Shown here piece after piece: positions 30,034-41,287 of a stretch of DNA of 64,000 nt. The notes under the pieces are model-generated. The model made no database searches, had not been told where the DNA came from, and saw only the letters and a list, made by a program, of their open reading frames with translations. This DNA is from Streptococcaceae bacterium AF77-01CM03A (GTDB lineage: Bacteria; Bacillota; Bacilli; Lactobacillales; Streptococcaceae), in NCBI GenBank assembly GCA_027665725.1, contig JAQDDS010000005.1:11289-75288 (forward strand), given 5' to 3'. How positions within the stretch are numbered: position 1 is the first letter of the stretch; each line of letters opens with the position of its first letter. A program made the translations under genes and the position numbers.

Positions 30034-31332
30034 TTAATCACCCAAACCGATACGTTCAAAAATTTCATCCACTCGTTTGGTGTAGTAAGTTGGGTTGAAG
30101 ATTTCGTCGATTTCTTCTTGAGTGAGACGTGAAGTTACTTCTGGATCTGCTTCGAGAAGTGGTTTGAAGTCTACTTGGTTATCCCATGATTGAGCAGTCT
30201 TCGGTTGAACAAGGTCGTAAGCTTGCTCACGCGTCATGCCTTTTTCAATCAAAGTCAGCATGGCACGTTGGCTGAAGATCAAACCAAATGTAGAGTTCAT
30301 GTTGCGGATCATGTTTTCTGGGAAGACTGTCAAGTTCTTAACGATGTTTCCGAAACGGTTGAGCATGTAGTCAATCAAAATCGTTGTGTCTGGTGCAATG
30401 ATACGCTCAGCTGATGAGTGAGAGATATCACGTTCATGCCAAAGGGCTACGTTTTCATAAGCTGTGACCATGTGACCACGGATCACACGCGCAAGACCTG
30501 TCATGTTTTCAGAACCAATTGGGTTACGTTTGTGTGGCATTGCTGAAGACCCTTTTTGACCTTTAGCAAAGAACTCTTCCACTTCACGTTGTTCAGATTT
30601 TTGAAGACCACGGATTTCAGTCGCCATACGCTCGATAGAAGTTGCGATGCTGGCAAGAACTGCAAAGTACTCAGCATGAAGGTCACGAGGAAGGACCTGT
30701 GTAGAGATTTCTTGAGCACGGATACCCAATTTGTCGCAGACGTATTGCTCTACAAATGGTGGGATGTTGGCAAAGTTACCAACCGCACCAGAAATCTTAC
30801 CAGCTTCCACACCAGCAGCTGCATGCTCGAAACGTTCGATGTTACGTTTCATTTCGCTGTACCAAGTAGCCAATTTAAGACCAAAAGTTGTCGGCTCAGC
30901 GTGCACACCATGGGTACGACCCATCATGATGGTGAACTTGTGCTCCTTAGCCTTATCAGCGATGATGTTAGTGAAGTTTTCAAGGTCACGACGGATGATA
31001 TCGTTGGCCTGCTTGTAGAGGTAACCGTAGGCAGTGTCGACCACGTCAGTAGACGTCAAACCATAGTGAACCCACTTACGCTCTTCACCAAGCGTCTCAG
31101 AAACCGCACGCGTGAAGGCAACCACATCGTGACGAGTCTCTTGCTCGATTTCCAAAATACGGTCAATGTCAAAGTCCGCTTTTTCACGAATCAAAGCCAC
31201 ATCTTCCTTAGGGATTTCCCCCAACTCAGCCCATGCCTCGTCAGCCAAGATTTCCACCTCAAGCCAAGCACGGTATTTATTTTCTTCACTCCAAATATTC
31301 GCCATCTCAGGGCGAGAATAACGTTCGATCAT
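30034..31332 (-). CDS. purB: adenylosuccinate lyase
   Basis: This 432-residue protein of the fumarase/aspartase superfamily has the signature loop [20 protein letters not shown] (residues about 260-279), with the catalytic Ser, and the general-acid region [14 protein letters not shown] near 138. PurB cleaves SAICAR to AICAR and adenylosuccinate to AMP. Length is standard. It is the last gene of the leftward purine operon. Its ATG overlaps the TGA of the SIR2/P-loop gene (ATGA), so in this strain purB translation is coupled to that accessory gene. Confidence 0.95.
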   Translation of the reverse strand: MIERYSRPEMANIWSEENKYRAWLEVEILADEAWAELGEIPKEDVALIREKADFDIDRILEIEQETRHDVVAFTRAVSETLGEERKWVHYGLTSTDVVDTAYGYLYKQANDIIRRDLENFTNIIADKAKEHKFTIMMGRTHGVHAEPTTFGLKLATWYSEMKRNIERFEHAAAGVEAGKISGAVGNFANIPPFVEQYVCDKLGIRAQEISTQVLPRDLHAEYFAVLASIATSIERMATEIRGLQKSEQREVEEFFAKGQKGSSAMPHKRNPIGSENMTGLARVIRGHMVTAYENVALWHERDISHSSAERIIAPDTTILIDYMLNRFGNIVKNLTVFPENMIRNMNSTFGLIFSQRAMLTLIEKGMTREQAYDLVQPKTAQSWDNQVDFKPLLEADPEVTSRLTQEEIDEIFNPTYYTKRVDEIFERIGLGD

Positions 31333-33914
31333 GGTTTAAGTCTCCCTTTTCTTTTTGCTCGATATCTTTTAGAATTAAATGTTGTCGATATCTCACTTAT
31401 TAATAAAGATGATAATTTTTCTAATCGAGGTTTTAAACTACTATCATAATTTGGTTCTTCTAAAACTTTCCTTACAAATTTAACTATTATATTCGGTTCA
31501 CCTAATTCATTAGACATTTCTATATAGTTAATATTAGATTTTTCGGAGTCAGAAAATGCATCATAAATAGCTTCAATAGCGTCATTATTAATATTTCTAT
31601 CTTTATAGTACTGTTTATACGCTATCTTCGCTAAAATTGTTGCTCTTGTATAGCATATATGTTTATAGGCATCTTGGAATGCAAAATTATCCGGATATTC
31701 TAATTCATAATCTAGTTTTGCTTTTTCAATATATCCCAAAGCCGTGTTTAGTTCTAGCTCTTCATTTCTACTGTCTCCCCAAGACAAACTTTTAGCACGT
31801 TGATGAAAGTATTGAATATTATTTTGTAATAAACCAAAAAGTCCTTCATAAATTTTATCAATTAATTTCCTTGCACCTTTATTATTAGAAAATATATCAT
31901 TAATTTCATCAAATTTAATATATTTAGCTATTTCATTTCTTTTTCTCTTAGAGTCCTTTGAATAATTTTCATTAATTGTTCGAACGATATTTTGATAAGC
32001 CTGAACAATTAAAACATGATTAGATGAATAATAAGCAATTCTCTGCAGCTCTCTTAATAGCCATACATTAGAATTGCATAAAAATTTATGCGCCGAATTA
32101 TCTCCATATTTACGCTCAATTTCGTCAATATAAGCAAATTGGACTAACGGAGTATATTTTGAATTAAGAAAATCTGTACTCTTATTTAATCTATACTGAT
32201 CTACTTCCTTTATGGTAATGACACTATTTTTTATAGCAAACATTATCAATAATTCGATAATTTTAGAATCTAATTCCTCACTTAAAAATTCTTTATTGAT
32301 AAGGTTAATTTGTTTTTTAGATACAAATTTTTTACTTTGGATAACACGAAGAATATTATCCAATATAGTAACTTTTTTATCTTTGCTTGATACGGCAAAC
32401 TTTCCTATTAATGTAGCATCTAACTTCTTATTAATCCGCTCAGTTTCTTTATTAGACAAAAGATTTTTTACATAAAATTTCGATATAAACTCTTTTTGTT
32501 CTAATTTTTCCAACCTATGAATTGCGAATAAATTATCCTTATCTGCTGAAGTTAATGTGAAAATAAATCTTAAGCGCCTTTTGATAATTTCCTCTTTATT
32601 ATCAATAATATAATTGATAATTTCCTCATCTAGTCCATTTGCATCTATGAAGAAGACTGAATCATTAATTTCCTCAAACTTATTAATCAACTGCTGAGAA
32701 TCTGCACGTGTATTCTGAGGAATGAGAATTTTGTTTTCGCTTAATAACTTCCGATATATATCCAATAAAACAAATGTTTTACCAGAATATCTATGACCAT
32801 AAATAACAGTAATTGTCGATTTCTTTATCTTGTCTAGTGTAGACTGTTCCAACATTATGTCTCTAGAGATAAAAAACGAAGGAAGAACTATTTTCTTATT
32901 TCTGAACTCTTTATACACATAACTCGAGTTAATAAGGTACGAAATATCTTCTTCAATTGTTTTATCATTTGAATTAAAAAATTCTACACTTGGATTAAAA
33001 GACAAACCTTTTGTGTTATTTTTTTCTCTTAAACTTAAGCTATATGTATCTTTCAAAAATATATAAAAATCATCAAACTGTTCCACAGAGTCTAGCTTTA
33101 TAACTGTATCAATATCATATTGTTTTAATTTTATCTCCATTAATACATCTACATCTTCACAAGTTACATAGTAGGAATTATGTTGAAGTGTTTTCATGCC
33201 TTTATTAGACACTGAGTACAATAAATCTATTTCATCAGCAAGACTACACCCAATATATATAGGACAGTTAGAAGTTAGGTCTGTTGACAAATAATTCAAT
33301 AAAGCTTTGTTCTTTGATAAGCTAGCTATATATTCTTGCTTGTTAAAAATCAAAGATTCTCCATATTTTCTTTGCTCAGTTGCATCTCCATGCAGTTTAA
33401 ACAAAATAGTTTTTCCTTCTGATTTATAATCAACTATTGTATCATCGTCTGTATTAGGTCTATTATTAAAAAACACCTCTATTTTGTCATTTGACGATTC
33501 TATTCCATCATCAATATTTAAAGTGTAAATACTTTGAAAAGGAATAGATAAGAACTCTTTCTTAGGCGTAGGTATACATACACCCACAAAATGGTTTTTT
33601 AAATAGCTTTGTTGAACGTCTTTAGGAACAATGTTATTATAAACTGTTGAAATATCACTAAAGGACTCATTATTTAATTTGTCATATATATTCGAATCAT
33701 CTAGGTATTCTTTTATTTTTTCTAGCATATAATTTTTCATCATCCTTCCACTCGGAACGGTGTTACCTTTTACCGTAGGTTCACCAACGGTAAAACCAGA
33801 TCCTAATACTGGGACAACCATATTTGCTCTAAAATATTTGTTCAATTCATACTTGATTTTATTCTGATTATCTTCATTATTAAAATCTAGTACTCTAATT
33901 TTGTCATTCAACAT
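31329..33914 (-). CDS. SIR2-P-loop (STAND-like) protein, candidate anti-phage NADase
   Basis: The 861-residue protein has an N-terminal SIR2_2 domain with VPVLGSG (34-40), TLNIDD (131-136, catalytic Asn/Asp region), FKLHGD (172-177, catalytic His) and [10 protein letters not shown] (221-230). A P-loop NTPase follows with Walker [11 protein letters not shown] (371-380) and Walker B-like VFFIDANG (420-427). A long helical C-terminal region follows that. SIR2 fused to STAND-like NTPases occurs in Avs5-type and related phage-defence proteins, where SIR2 depletes NAD on infection. It has an AAGGAG ribosome-binding site and a TATAAT at 33956-33961. It is visibly more AT-rich than its pur neighbours, consistent with transfer. 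The defence role is inferred. Confidence 0.75.
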   Translation of the reverse strand: MLNDKIRVLDFNNEDNQNKIKYELNKYFRANMVVPVLGSGFTVGEPTVKGNTVPSGRMMKNYMLEKIKEYLDDSNIYDKLNNESFSDISTVYNNIVPKDVQQSYLKNHFVGVCIPTPKKEFLSIPFQSIYTLNIDDGIESSNDKIEVFFNNRPNTDDDTIVDYKSEGKTILFKLHGDATEQRKYGESLIFNKQEYIASLSKNKALLNYLSTDLTSNCPIYIGCSLADEIDLLYSVSNKGMKTLQHNSYYVTCEDVDVLMEIKLKQYDIDTVIKLDSVEQFDDFYIFLKDTYSLSLREKNNTKGLSFNPSVEFFNSNDKTIEEDISYLINSSYVYKEFRNKKIVLPSFFISRDIMLEQSTLDKIKKSTITVIYGHRYSGKTFVLLDIYRKLLSENKILIPQNTRADSQQLINKFEEINDSVFFIDANGLDEEIINYIIDNKEEIIKRRLRFIFTLTSADKDNLFAIHRLEKLEQKEFISKFYVKNLLSNKETERINKKLDATLIGKFAVSSKDKKVTILDNILRVIQSKKFVSKKQINLINKEFLSEELDSKIIELLIMFAIKNSVITIKEVDQYRLNKSTDFLNSKYTPLVQFAYIDEIERKYGDNSAHKFLCNSNVWLLRELQRIAYYSSNHVLIVQAYQNIVRTINENYSKDSKRKRNEIAKYIKFDEINDIFSNNKGARKLIDKIYEGLFGLLQNNIQYFHQRAKSLSWGDSRNEELELNTALGYIEKAKLDYELEYPDNFAFQDAYKHICYTRATILAKIAYKQYYKDRNINNDAIEAIYDAFSDSEKSNINYIEMSNELGEPNIIVKFVRKVLEEPNYDSSLKPRLEKLSSLLISEISTTFNSKRYRAKRKGRLKP

Positions 33915-34172
33915 TTTGTATTCTCCTTAGAATTATGAAATTCTACTTTTAACATATTATAAAACGTTACAATTGTATCACTGTATTTCTTACCGACGAA
34001 TAAAATCATTAGTTTTTTATGTCAAAAACCAACGTCAAATCATAAAACAGGTGTGTGAAGGGAATCGAGCATTTGACTCCTAGTGTTTTTACTTGCAAAA
34101 AATGATTTTAACAGCAATATTTTTCCATCCTCAACAACAAACATTGAGAATAATTAGTATCATAGGCATGTC
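33915..34172. other. gap between purK and the SIR2 gene
   Basis: This 258-bp non-coding stretch contains a TATAAT on the minus strand (forward 33956-33961) upstream of the SIR2 gene. There is also a weak hairpin (CTCAA/TTGAG on the minus strand) near 34130. No clear terminator for purK was seen, so read-through from the pur operon is possible. Confidence 0.5.
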
Positions 34173-35264
34173 CTAAAAATCAATCCCTTTCCCAAATTCT
34201 TCAACCTCATCTGGCACATCACTAAACAAAGTCACATGTCCCATCTTGCGGTTGTACTTCGCTTCTATTTTACCATACATATGAAGGTGGGCGCTTGGAT
34301 TTTCTGCGACATACTTTTCAGCAGCTTCGACATGCTGGCCGAGGACATTGAGCATGACTGCAGGTGCATGGAGGTGAATAGCAGGTAGCGGCGCTCCGAG
34401 AACGCCCAAGATATGGGTGTCAAACTGGGAAAAGTCGCAAGCTTCGATTGAGTAATGTCCAGAGTTGTGTGGTCGTGGCGCAATTTCGTTGACGATGATG
34501 TCATCAGCTGTCGCAAACATTTCCACGCAGAGCGTTCCAAAAAGGTTCAGCTGTTCTGCAATTCGTACTGCCATAGCTTTGGCTTTTTCAGCTAGACTTT
34601 CTGAAATGCGAGCAGGTACAATTGTTTTTGAAAGAATGTTGTTGCGGTGGATATTTTCCTGAACTGGGAAGACTGTCACGTCCTTACCATTCCCAGATAC
34701 AATGACTGAAATCTCAAGGTCAAAGTTGACAAACTCTTCTAAAACACAGTCTGCTGAATCGGCTAAAGCATAGGCTTCTTCCAAATCTGCTTCTGAACGA
34801 ATGACCTTCTGACCATGGCCATCGTAGCCACCGGTCGCAGTCTTGAGGACATAGTTTTTCGACAGGTCGATATATGACAAGTCTTGGCTTGAAGTCACGA
34901 CCTTGTAGGGTGCCACATTGACTTGAGCCTTGTTTGCGAGAAAGTCCTTCTCAAAAATCCGATTTTGAGAGATGCGAAGCAACTCTGTGCCTTGCAGGAG
35001 CTGTCCTTCTTTAATAACAGCATCAAGGCCATCAGCGTCGACATTTTCAAACTCATAGGTAAGGACATCGCATCGCTCAGCCAGCTGACGTAGGGCGTTC
35101 ACATCGTTATAAGGGGCCACGATGATTTCCGCTACACGAGAGGCTGGGCAATCCGCAGCAGGATCCAGCGCGATAACCTTGTGCCCCATGTAGATAGCAG
35201 AAATGCCCATCATCTGCCCGAGTTGACCGCCACCTATAATTCCGATTGTTTTAGATGAGCTCAT
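34173..35264 (-). CDS. purK: N5-carboxyaminoimidazole ribonucleotide synthase
   Basis: This 363-residue ATP-grasp enzyme begins [19 protein letters not shown] and has [17 protein letters not shown] near residue 132 and [17 protein letters not shown] near 254. PurK carboxylates AIR using ATP and bicarbonate. The start at 35262-35264 is preferred to a longer frame from 35324, because the conserved N-terminus begins there. It overlaps the end of purE by 14 bp. PurE then converts N5-CAIR to CAIR. Confidence 0.94.
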   Translation of the reverse strand: MSSSKTIGIIGGGQLGQMMGISAIYMGHKVIALDPAADCPASRVAEIIVAPYNDVNALRQLAERCDVLTYEFENVDADGLDAVIKEGQLLQGTELLRISQNRIFEKDFLANKAQVNVAPYKVVTSSQDLSYIDLSKNYVLKTATGGYDGHGQKVIRSEADLEEAYALADSADCVLEEFVNFDLEISVIVSGNGKDVTVFPVQENIHRNNILSKTIVPARISESLAEKAKAMAVRIAEQLNLFGTLCVEMFATADDIIVNEIAPRPHNSGHYSIEACDFSQFDTHILGVLGAPLPAIHLHAPAVMLNVLGQHVEAAEKYVAENPSAHLHMYGKIEAKYNRKMGHVTLFSDVPDEVEEFGKGIDF

Positions 35265-35739
35265 TTGTAGACTCCTCTGCGATTTTTCCTTGTTCTTCAG
35301 CAAAGTTAGCAAGCGCATCTGCAATGGTCTGGTCTTCTACTGAGAGGAGACGGAGGGCAAAGAGGGCAGCGTTAGTCGCACCCGCTTCACCGATTGCCAT
35401 GGTTGCGACTGGTACCCCACCTGGCATCTGAACGATAGAATAGAGTGAATCCACACCGCTAAGGGCACGAGATTTGACGGGCACACCAATGACTGGAAGT
35501 GTAGTCTTAGCAGCGACCATCCCTGGCAAGTGAGCTGCACCACCCGCACCTGCGATGATGACCTTGATGCCACGGCTACGTGCTTCTTCCGCATGTTTGA
35601 ACATGAGGTCTGGTGTGCGGTGTGCGGAAACAACTTTCTTTTCGTAAGTGACGCCGAAGCGGTCTAGGACTTCTGCTGTTTTTTGCATGGTTGCCCAGTC
35701 GGACTTTGAGCCCATGATGATGGAAATTACTGGTTTCAT
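35251..35739 (-). CDS. purE: N5-carboxyaminoimidazole ribonucleotide mutase
   Basis: The 162-residue class I PurE has [17 protein letters not shown] near residue 9, [10 protein letters not shown] near 39 (active-site His) and [14 protein letters not shown] near 67. It isomerises N5-CAIR to CAIR. It overlaps purK and is separated from purD by a 192-bp region full of inverted repeats. Confidence 0.95.
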   Translation of the reverse strand: MKPVISIIMGSKSDWATMQKTAEVLDRFGVTYEKKVVSAHRTPDLMFKHAEEARSRGIKVIIAGAGGAAHLPGMVAAKTTLPVIGVPVKSRALSGVDSLYSIVQMPGGVPVATMAIGEAGATNAALFALRLLSVEDQTIADALANFAEEQGKIAEESTNELI

Positions 35740-35753
35740 TTTTTCTCCTTTTT

Positions 35754-35887
35754 CGATAATCGTCTATTGTAGTGCGGACGTAAGCGACCGCCTGTAGCGT
35801 TCCATTACTAAAACTGGAGCCTGAGTCTCCAGTTTTCCGCTCCTAGTAGCTCTGCTACTAGGAGTTCCACTACTGCGACGATTATCC
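35754..35887. repeat. nested multi-hairpin element between purD and purE
   Basis: The outer arms GATAATCGTC (35755-35764) and GACGATTATC (35877-35886) are perfect inverses. Just inside, GTAGTG and CACTAC also pair. Enclosed are a perfect 10-bp hairpin (35810-35819 with 35827-35836) and a perfect 11-bp hairpin with a TCT loop (35840-35850 with 35854-35864), plus a weaker GCGG/CCGC stem. This is a branched, four-way-like fold of about 130 bp. I recognise no BOX, RUP or SPRITE signature. Confidence 0.8.
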
Positions 35888-35931
35888 TATACTAGCTCGC
35901 TTTCGCTCGCCATTAACAAATATAGTATCTG

Positions 35932-37197
35932 TTAATCTTTTATGGCCTTGCTTCCGATATCTGTTCGGTAAAAGAGGCCTTCTGTTTTTTGTTGACCGAG
36001 TTCTTGGTAGATGGTTTCTTGGGCTTCTTTGACGGTATCGGCTGTGGTAACCAGCATGTAGACACGTCCGCCATTTGAGAGGAGGTCTTGGCCATTTTCA
36101 GCGAATTTAGCACCGGCATAGTATGTGATGATGTCACCGTCTGTCTTGGCTGGAAGCTTGACTCCCTTCTCATAAGCGAGTGGATATCCGTTTGAGGCTA
36201 CAACCACGCCAAGTGTCACACCCTTGTCTGTCCAGGTGATGGTTGGCTCCTTGCTATCGAGGATATCCGTGATGTTTTGTGCAAAGTCAGATGTCAAACG
36301 AGGCAAGATGATTTGCGTTTCAGGATCACCAAAACGAGCGTTGAACTCGATGACTTTGGGCCCATCAGCTGTCAAGATAAGACCGGCATAAAGTACACCA
36401 AGATAAGGACGACCTTCTTTAATCATACCTTCGAGGACTGGCTTGACAATGGTGTCAACCGCTGTGTCAACCACGATCTGTGGCAAGTGAGGAACTGGCG
36501 CATAGGCACCCATCCCACCAGTGTTAGGACCCTTGTCACCATCATAGGCACGTTTGTGGTCCTGAGCTGTTGGCATGATGTAGAACTTGTCACCATTGAC
36601 AAAGGCAAAGAGAGAGAACTCTTCCCCGTCAAGGAATTCCTCGATGACCACACGCGCACCTGAGTCACCAAATTTATTGTCCAAAAGCATCTCGTGAGCA
36701 GCTTCGACTGCTTGCTCAACTGTCTCCGCAACGACGACACCTTTACCAAGAGCCAAGCCGTCTGCCTTGACAACGATTGGAGCGCCTTTTTCTTCGATGT
36801 AAGCCTGAGCTTCCTCGAAATCTGAAAAGGTCCCATAAGCTGCTGTCGGAACATTGTATTTGACCATAATTTCCTTAGCAAAATCCTTGGACCACTCCAG
36901 CTCCGCTGCCAATCTTGTCGGACCAAAGGCTTTGAGACCAGCTTTATTAAAATCATCCACGATACCAGCCGCAAGGGCATCATCTGGACCGATAAAAGTC
37001 CAAGCAATATCGTTGACTTTTGCGAAGTCAATCAGCTTAGAATGTTCGGAAATAGAGATATTTACCAATTCCAGACCATCCAGAGTCATCCCGTCATTCC
37101 CAGGCGCCACGAAAACTTGCTCAACGTCTTTAGACTCCAATAACTTTTTGGCAATCGCATGCTCACGACCACCTGAGCCGACAACTAACAGTTTCAT
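35932..37197 (-). CDS. purD: phosphoribosylamine-glycine ligase
   Basis: The 421-residue ATP-grasp enzyme has KLLVVGSGGREHAIAKKL at the N-terminus, KADGLALGKGVVVA near residue 144, QDHKRAYDGDKGPNTGGMGA near 214 and the metal-binding EFNARFGDPETQ near 285. It joins phosphoribosylamine and glycine to make GAR. Length is normal. A CGAACG-containing motif and TATAAT upstream suggest an internal promoter in the pur operon. Confidence 0.95.
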   Translation of the reverse strand: MKLLVVGSGGREHAIAKKLLESKDVEQVFVAPGNDGMTLDGLELVNISISEHSKLIDFAKVNDIAWTFIGPDDALAAGIVDDFNKAGLKAFGPTRLAAELEWSKDFAKEIMVKYNVPTAAYGTFSDFEEAQAYIEEKGAPIVVKADGLALGKGVVVAETVEQAVEAAHEMLLDNKFGDSGARVVIEEFLDGEEFSLFAFVNGDKFYIMPTAQDHKRAYDGDKGPNTGGMGAYAPVPHLPQIVVDTAVDTIVKPVLEGMIKEGRPYLGVLYAGLILTADGPKVIEFNARFGDPETQIILPRLTSDFAQNITDILDSKEPTITWTDKGVTLGVVVASNGYPLAYEKGVKLPAKTDGDIITYYAGAKFAENGQDLLSNGGRVYMLVTTADTVKEAQETIYQELGQQKTEGLFYRTDIGSKAIKD

Positions 37198-37229
37198 TCA
37201 TCAACCTCTTTTGCGAATTATTTACTAAC

Positions 37230-37254
37230 ATTATATCATAAACGTTCGTTTTAA
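37230..37254 (-). promoter_or_regulatory. purD promoter with CGAACG-type PurBox-like motif
   Basis: On the minus strand AAACGAACGTTTATGATATAAT holds a CGAACG core (forward 37243-37248) just ahead of a TATAAT (37230-37235). Bacillus/Lactococcus PurR boxes centre on CCGAAC. The match is partial, so PurR binding is only suggested. Confidence 0.35.
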
Positions 37255-37318
37255 TCTTGTTTCGTTAAGATTTTTTAAGCAAAAAAGGAAAGAAACTGTT
37301 TTCTTCCCTTTCATTTTC

Positions 37319-38866
37319 TTAATGTCTAAAATGTCTCACGCCTGTGAAGACCATAGTCAAGCCATATTTATCAGCCGCTTCGATTGACTCTTGGTCACGG
37401 ACGGAACCACCTGGTTGGATGATAGCCTTGATACCTGCCTTGGCGATTTCTTCCACGTTATCCGCAAATGGGAAGAAGGCATCTGAAGCAAGAACAGCAC
37501 CATCAAGACGGTCTTTAGCTTGGTCAATGGCGATACGAACAGAAGCCACACGGTTGGTTTGACCAGGACCGACACCAAGTGTCATATGGTCATTGGTCAC
37601 GATGATCCCGTTTGATTTCACATACTTGATAGCTTTCCAAGCGAACTCAAGGGCCGTCGCCTCTGTCTCAGTTGGTTGGCGTTTGGTCACTACTTGCCAG
37701 TCAGCTGGGCTTTCTTTGACCACATCTTGATTTTGAACGAGGAGCCCGCCAACCACACCTGTGTATTCTGCTTCCACTTCGCTAGCCTCTTGAGCATCAA
37801 ATGGCAAGGCAAGGATACGCAAGTTTTTCTTCTTAGTTGTCAAGATTTCAAGCGCTTCGTCCGTGTAGCTTGGCGCAATGATGATTTCAAGGAAAACACC
37901 GTGCATTTTTTGAGCTGTCGCAGCGTCTACCTCACGGTTGAGAACGACAATACCACCAAAGATAGACACTGGGTCAGACTCATAAGCATAGTCCCAAGCA
38001 GTTTCGATATCGTCAGCTTGACCAATACCACATGGGTTCATGTGTTTGAGAGCCACAACTGTTGGACGATCTTTGAAGTCACGGATGATGCGGATAGCGG
38101 CATCAGCGTCACGGATATTGTTGAATGATAATTCTTTACCGTTGAGTTGTTTAGCTGAAGCAATGGAGTAAGCCGTTGGCAAACCTTTTTGGTAGAAGTC
38201 AGCGTCTTGTTGAGGGTTTTCACCGTAACGCATTGGTTGCTTGAGGTCATAAGTCAAAGTGAGTTTTTCAGGTTTTGCTTCACCCACTTGAGCTGTGAAG
38301 TATTCCGCAATCAAGGCATCATAAGCCGCTGTGTGACGAAAAACCTTGGCTGCCAAACCTTGGCGAGTTTCGTAAGTTGTTTCACCGTTTGCTACCAATT
38401 CGTCCAAAACCACAGCGTAGTCAGCAGGATCTACCACAACTGTAACACTGGCATGATTTTTCGCTGCTGAACGAAGCATAGATGGCCCACCAATATCGAT
38501 ATTTTCAACTGCATCAGCATAAGTCACGTCTGGTTTGAGGATGGTTTCCTTGAATGGGTATAGGTTGACCACAACAAGATCGATCAACTCAATCTTGTTG
38601 TCCTTAGCAGCCTCTAAGTGACTATCCAAGTCACGACGAGCAAGAAGCCCTCCGTGGATATTTGGGTGGAGGGTCTTGACACGACCATCCATCATCTCTG
38701 GGAAACCAGTCACATCATCGATGGCAATAGTGTCCACCCCAGCATTGTCAAGGGCAACTTTGGTCCCACCTGTCGAGATGATATCCCAACCAAGTTTTTT
38801 GAGTTCTTGGGCAAATTCAACGATGCCCGCTTTGTCTGAGACACTAATTAGTGCGCGTTTAGTCAT
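37319..38866 (-). CDS. purH: bifunctional AICAR formyltransferase/IMP cyclohydrolase
   Basis: The 515-residue protein has an N-terminal IMP cyclohydrolase domain ([16 protein letters not shown], then [14 protein letters not shown]) and a C-terminal AICAR transformylase domain with [13 protein letters not shown] near residue 260 and the [18 protein letters not shown] region near 458. It does the last two steps to IMP. The start at 38864-38866 follows a GGAAAGGAAG ribosome-binding site; the frame from 38902 is less likely. Confidence 0.95.
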   Translation of the reverse strand: MTKRALISVSDKAGIVEFAQELKKLGWDIISTGGTKVALDNAGVDTIAIDDVTGFPEMMDGRVKTLHPNIHGGLLARRDLDSHLEAAKDNKIELIDLVVVNLYPFKETILKPDVTYADAVENIDIGGPSMLRSAAKNHASVTVVVDPADYAVVLDELVANGETTYETRQGLAAKVFRHTAAYDALIAEYFTAQVGEAKPEKLTLTYDLKQPMRYGENPQQDADFYQKGLPTAYSIASAKQLNGKELSFNNIRDADAAIRIIRDFKDRPTVVALKHMNPCGIGQADDIETAWDYAYESDPVSIFGGIVVLNREVDAATAQKMHGVFLEIIIAPSYTDEALEILTTKKKNLRILALPFDAQEASEVEAEYTGVVGGLLVQNQDVVKESPADWQVVTKRQPTETEATALEFAWKAIKYVKSNGIIVTNDHMTLGVGPGQTNRVASVRIAIDQAKDRLDGAVLASDAFFPFADNVEEIAKAGIKAIIQPGGSVRDQESIEAADKYGLTMVFTGVRHFRH

Positions 38867-38907
38867 TTTTCTTCCTTTCCTTGAATCAAGAGGTTCTTTC
38901 ACATCAG

Positions 38908-39615
38908 TTAAACTAGAGACTGACGATTATAGTCTGTAAGCTGATTCCCCAGTTCTTGCAACAATTTATTGACCTCAAGCTTACTGGTTTCACTTTCGTA
39001 AACACTTCGCAGTTCGGCATCTGTCGCACCAATCAAGGTTACAAATTCCACTTTTCCGTGCGGAGTATCTATGGTATTAGCTAAATCATCAGCAGCAGTC
39101 AAAAATCCTGTCAGATTAGACTTCTGCTGAGCATCAATCCCTACTGTCTGCTTGGTATAAATGTATTCTTCGGGCAAAACCACTTTACCTGTTTGAAAAA
39201 TATATCTTGCCACATATTGTAGCAAACCACAACCATTTTTTATTTCTTCTTCGTCATTATTTGATTTCTTTAACTTAAAAGTCAATTCAATCCCATAACC
39301 ACTGTATTCAGGGTCTTCGCTTTCTTTTGTATATAATTCTGACAAACTGTAGCTAACAAAATGCCAAAACTCTCCTGCATCATAAACACTAATACCATCA
39401 AGCGGATCTGGCCCACCTAACATATACTTAATAACCGTTCCATAATGAAGAGGATTTGGCTGATCAGGGTATATACGATTAAACTCTGCATCAATGGCTT
39501 CCCACCCTGGTGCACTATCATCTGTATTTTCAGATTCAACAACAATCTTGTCTTCATCTTTAATCGGTTTTTCTTCGCCAGAAGGTTTCTTCTTAAAAAA
39601 ATCAAACAACCCCAT
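38908..39615 (-). CDS. suppressor-of-fused (SUFU) domain protein inserted in the pur operon
   Basis: The 235-residue soluble protein has a charged linker (about residues 8-35) and then a SUFU-like domain starting [17 protein letters not shown]. It continues with [20 protein letters not shown], then [15 protein letters not shown] and [10 protein letters not shown], all landmarks of the bacterial SUFU family. Bacterial SUFU proteins often act as immunity proteins of polymorphic toxins, though many are orphans. No toxin gene is adjacent. AAGGAGAAG precedes the ATG. It lies between purN and purH in the same direction, with 41-bp gaps on each side. Confidence 0.75.
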   Translation of the reverse strand: MGLFDFFKKKPSGEEKPIKDEDKIVVESENTDDSAPGWEAIDAEFNRIYPDQPNPLHYGTVIKYMLGGPDPLDGISVYDAGEFWHFVSYSLSELYTKESEDPEYSGYGIELTFKLKKSNNDEEEIKNGCGLLQYVARYIFQTGKVVLPEEYIYTKQTVGIDAQQKSNLTGFLTAADDLANTIDTPHGKVEFVTLIGATDAELRSVYESETSKLEVNKLLQELGNQLTDYNRQSLV

Positions 39616-39656
39616 AAACTTCTCCTTAGCTGATGGCCTTTAGCTCTGCTACAAAA

Positions 39657-40229
39657 TCATCTCTGATTTCCTTCTTGCTTTCTCTCCACTCCCAAACGTT
39701 CCAAGACTTCTGGATAAAGTTTGTACTCTGTTTCGTGGATGCGAGTCTCGAAAGTATCAAGGGTATCCCCTTCAAGGCGTGGCACACGGACTTGTTTGAT
39801 GACCTTACCGGTATCAACGCCAGAGTCCACCCAATGAATGGTCACACCGCTCTCAGCAACACCTGCATTCCAAGCATCCTCAATACCATGAGCGCCTGGA
39901 AATTCAGGGAGATAAGCCGGGTGAATATTGATGATACGGCCTTCATAAGTTGCTAGCAAGGTGGGACCGACGATTTTCATATAGCCTGCGAGACAAACCA
40001 ATTCAATCTGGTGTTCATCCAAGAGTTCGACGATGGCTCCTTCATAGTCTGCCTTGTTTTCAAACTCCTTGAGTTCAAAAGCGTAGGATAATACCCCAAG
40101 ATTCTCTGCACGCTCAAGTACATAGGCATCCCGATGATCTGAAAAGACAAATTCTACTGGAAATTGTTCTGCAATCACCTGAAAGTTTGAGCCGTTGCCA
40201 GAGGCAAAAACAGCAATCCTTTTAGTCAT
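39657..40229 (-). CDS. purN: phosphoribosylglycinamide formyltransferase
   Basis: The 190-residue enzyme has AVFASGNGSNFQVIAEQF at the N-terminus, CLAGYMKIVGPTLLATYEGR near residue 79 and NIHPAYLPEFPGAHGIEDA near 101, with the catalytic Asn-His and later Asp (WVDSGVDTG). It transfers the formyl group from 10-formyl-THF to GAR. It starts within the purM stop codon (TAATG), so it is translationally coupled. Confidence 0.94.
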   Translation of the reverse strand: MTKRIAVFASGNGSNFQVIAEQFPVEFVFSDHRDAYVLERAENLGVLSYAFELKEFENKADYEGAIVELLDEHQIELVCLAGYMKIVGPTLLATYEGRIINIHPAYLPEFPGAHGIEDAWNAGVAESGVTIHWVDSGVDTGKVIKQVRVPRLEGDTLDTFETRIHETEYKLYPEVLERLGVERKQEGNQR

Positions 40230-41251
40230 TATTTAATCACCACACTTGCATCTGTCTTCTTCACAATACGACCAATTTCATAAACAGGTTCGTCAAGAAG
40301 TTCTTTGACACGTTCCACATTCTCTGGTTTAACCGCAAGCATAAGACCAATCCCCATGTTGAAGATTTCAAACATTTCTTCGTGTTTAATTTGGCCATAT
40401 TTTTCAAGGGCTTTGAAAATTGGAAGAACTGGAACCTTGCTTTCGTCAATTTCAGCAGCCAAGTCATCCGCGAACATACGTGGCACATTTTCGATAAAAC
40501 CACCACCTGTGATGTGTGCAATACCATTCACCAATTCTTCTTTGATGAGCGGCAAAATAGCCTTGACGTAGATACGTGTTGGTTCCAAAAGAACGTCTTT
40601 AAGTTTCTTCCCTTCCAATTCTGGGAGGACTTCTTCACCTGTGTAATCAGCAAAGACACGACGAACAAGTGAGTAACCATTTGAGTGGATGCCACTTGAA
40701 GCAAGTCCCAGAATCACATCACCTGCTGCTACTTTTGAACCGTCGATGATCTGAGATTTTTCTGCAACACCAACAGCAAAACCAGCCAAGTCATAGTCAT
40801 CTTCACCGTACATACCAGGCATTTCAGCTGTTTCCCCACCGATGAGAGCTGCGCCTGCTTGCACACAACCTTCAGCCACACCAGCAACAACTTGTTCTAG
40901 TTTAGCTGGTTCATTTTTACCAGTTGCGATATAGTCCAAGAAGTAAAGAGGCTCTGCACCTGCAGCGATGATATCATTAACACACATAGCCACACAGTCT
41001 TGACCGATCGTATCGTGTTTGTCGTACTTGATAGCAAGCATAAGTTTAGTACCAACACCATCTGTTCCTGAGATCAAGACGGGCTCTTTGACACCAGTTT
41101 TTGAAAGGTCGAACATACCACCGAAGCCACCGAGAGCTCCCATAACACCTGCACGCTCTGTACGTGCCACGTGTTTTTTGATCCGTTCAACAACTTCATA
41201 ACCCGCTTCAACGTCCACACCAGACTGCGCATAAGCATTTTTATTCGTCAT
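40229..41251 (-). CDS. purM: phosphoribosylformylglycinamidine cyclo-ligase
   Basis: The 340-residue AIR synthetase has [19 protein letters not shown] at the N-terminus, [16 protein letters not shown] near residue 58 and [13 protein letters not shown] near 130. It closes the imidazole ring using ATP. The start at 41249-41251 follows a GGAAAAGGAA ribosome-binding region; the longer frame from 41278 would add residues foreign to the family. Confidence 0.94.
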   Translation of the reverse strand: MTNKNAYAQSGVDVEAGYEVVERIKKHVARTERAGVMGALGGFGGMFDLSKTGVKEPVLISGTDGVGTKLMLAIKYDKHDTIGQDCVAMCVNDIIAAGAEPLYFLDYIATGKNEPAKLEQVVAGVAEGCVQAGAALIGGETAEMPGMYGEDDYDLAGFAVGVAEKSQIIDGSKVAAGDVILGLASSGIHSNGYSLVRRVFADYTGEEVLPELEGKKLKDVLLEPTRIYVKAILPLIKEELVNGIAHITGGGFIENVPRMFADDLAAEIDESKVPVLPIFKALEKYGQIKHEEMFEIFNMGIGLMLAVKPENVERVKELLDEPVYEIGRIVKKTDASVVIK

Positions 41252-41287
41252 TTGTTTATTCCTTTTCCTTTCCTTCAATGGGGAATT

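Noticed and set aside
30556..31449. 297-codon plus-strand ORF
   Set aside because: Antisense to purB, which has full family motifs; the translation is low-complexity Ser/Thr/Phe-rich and starts and ends without signals.
38038..38250. Overlapping minus-strand frame inside purH
   Set aside because: purH is intact in its own frame with both domains, so this is a coding shadow.
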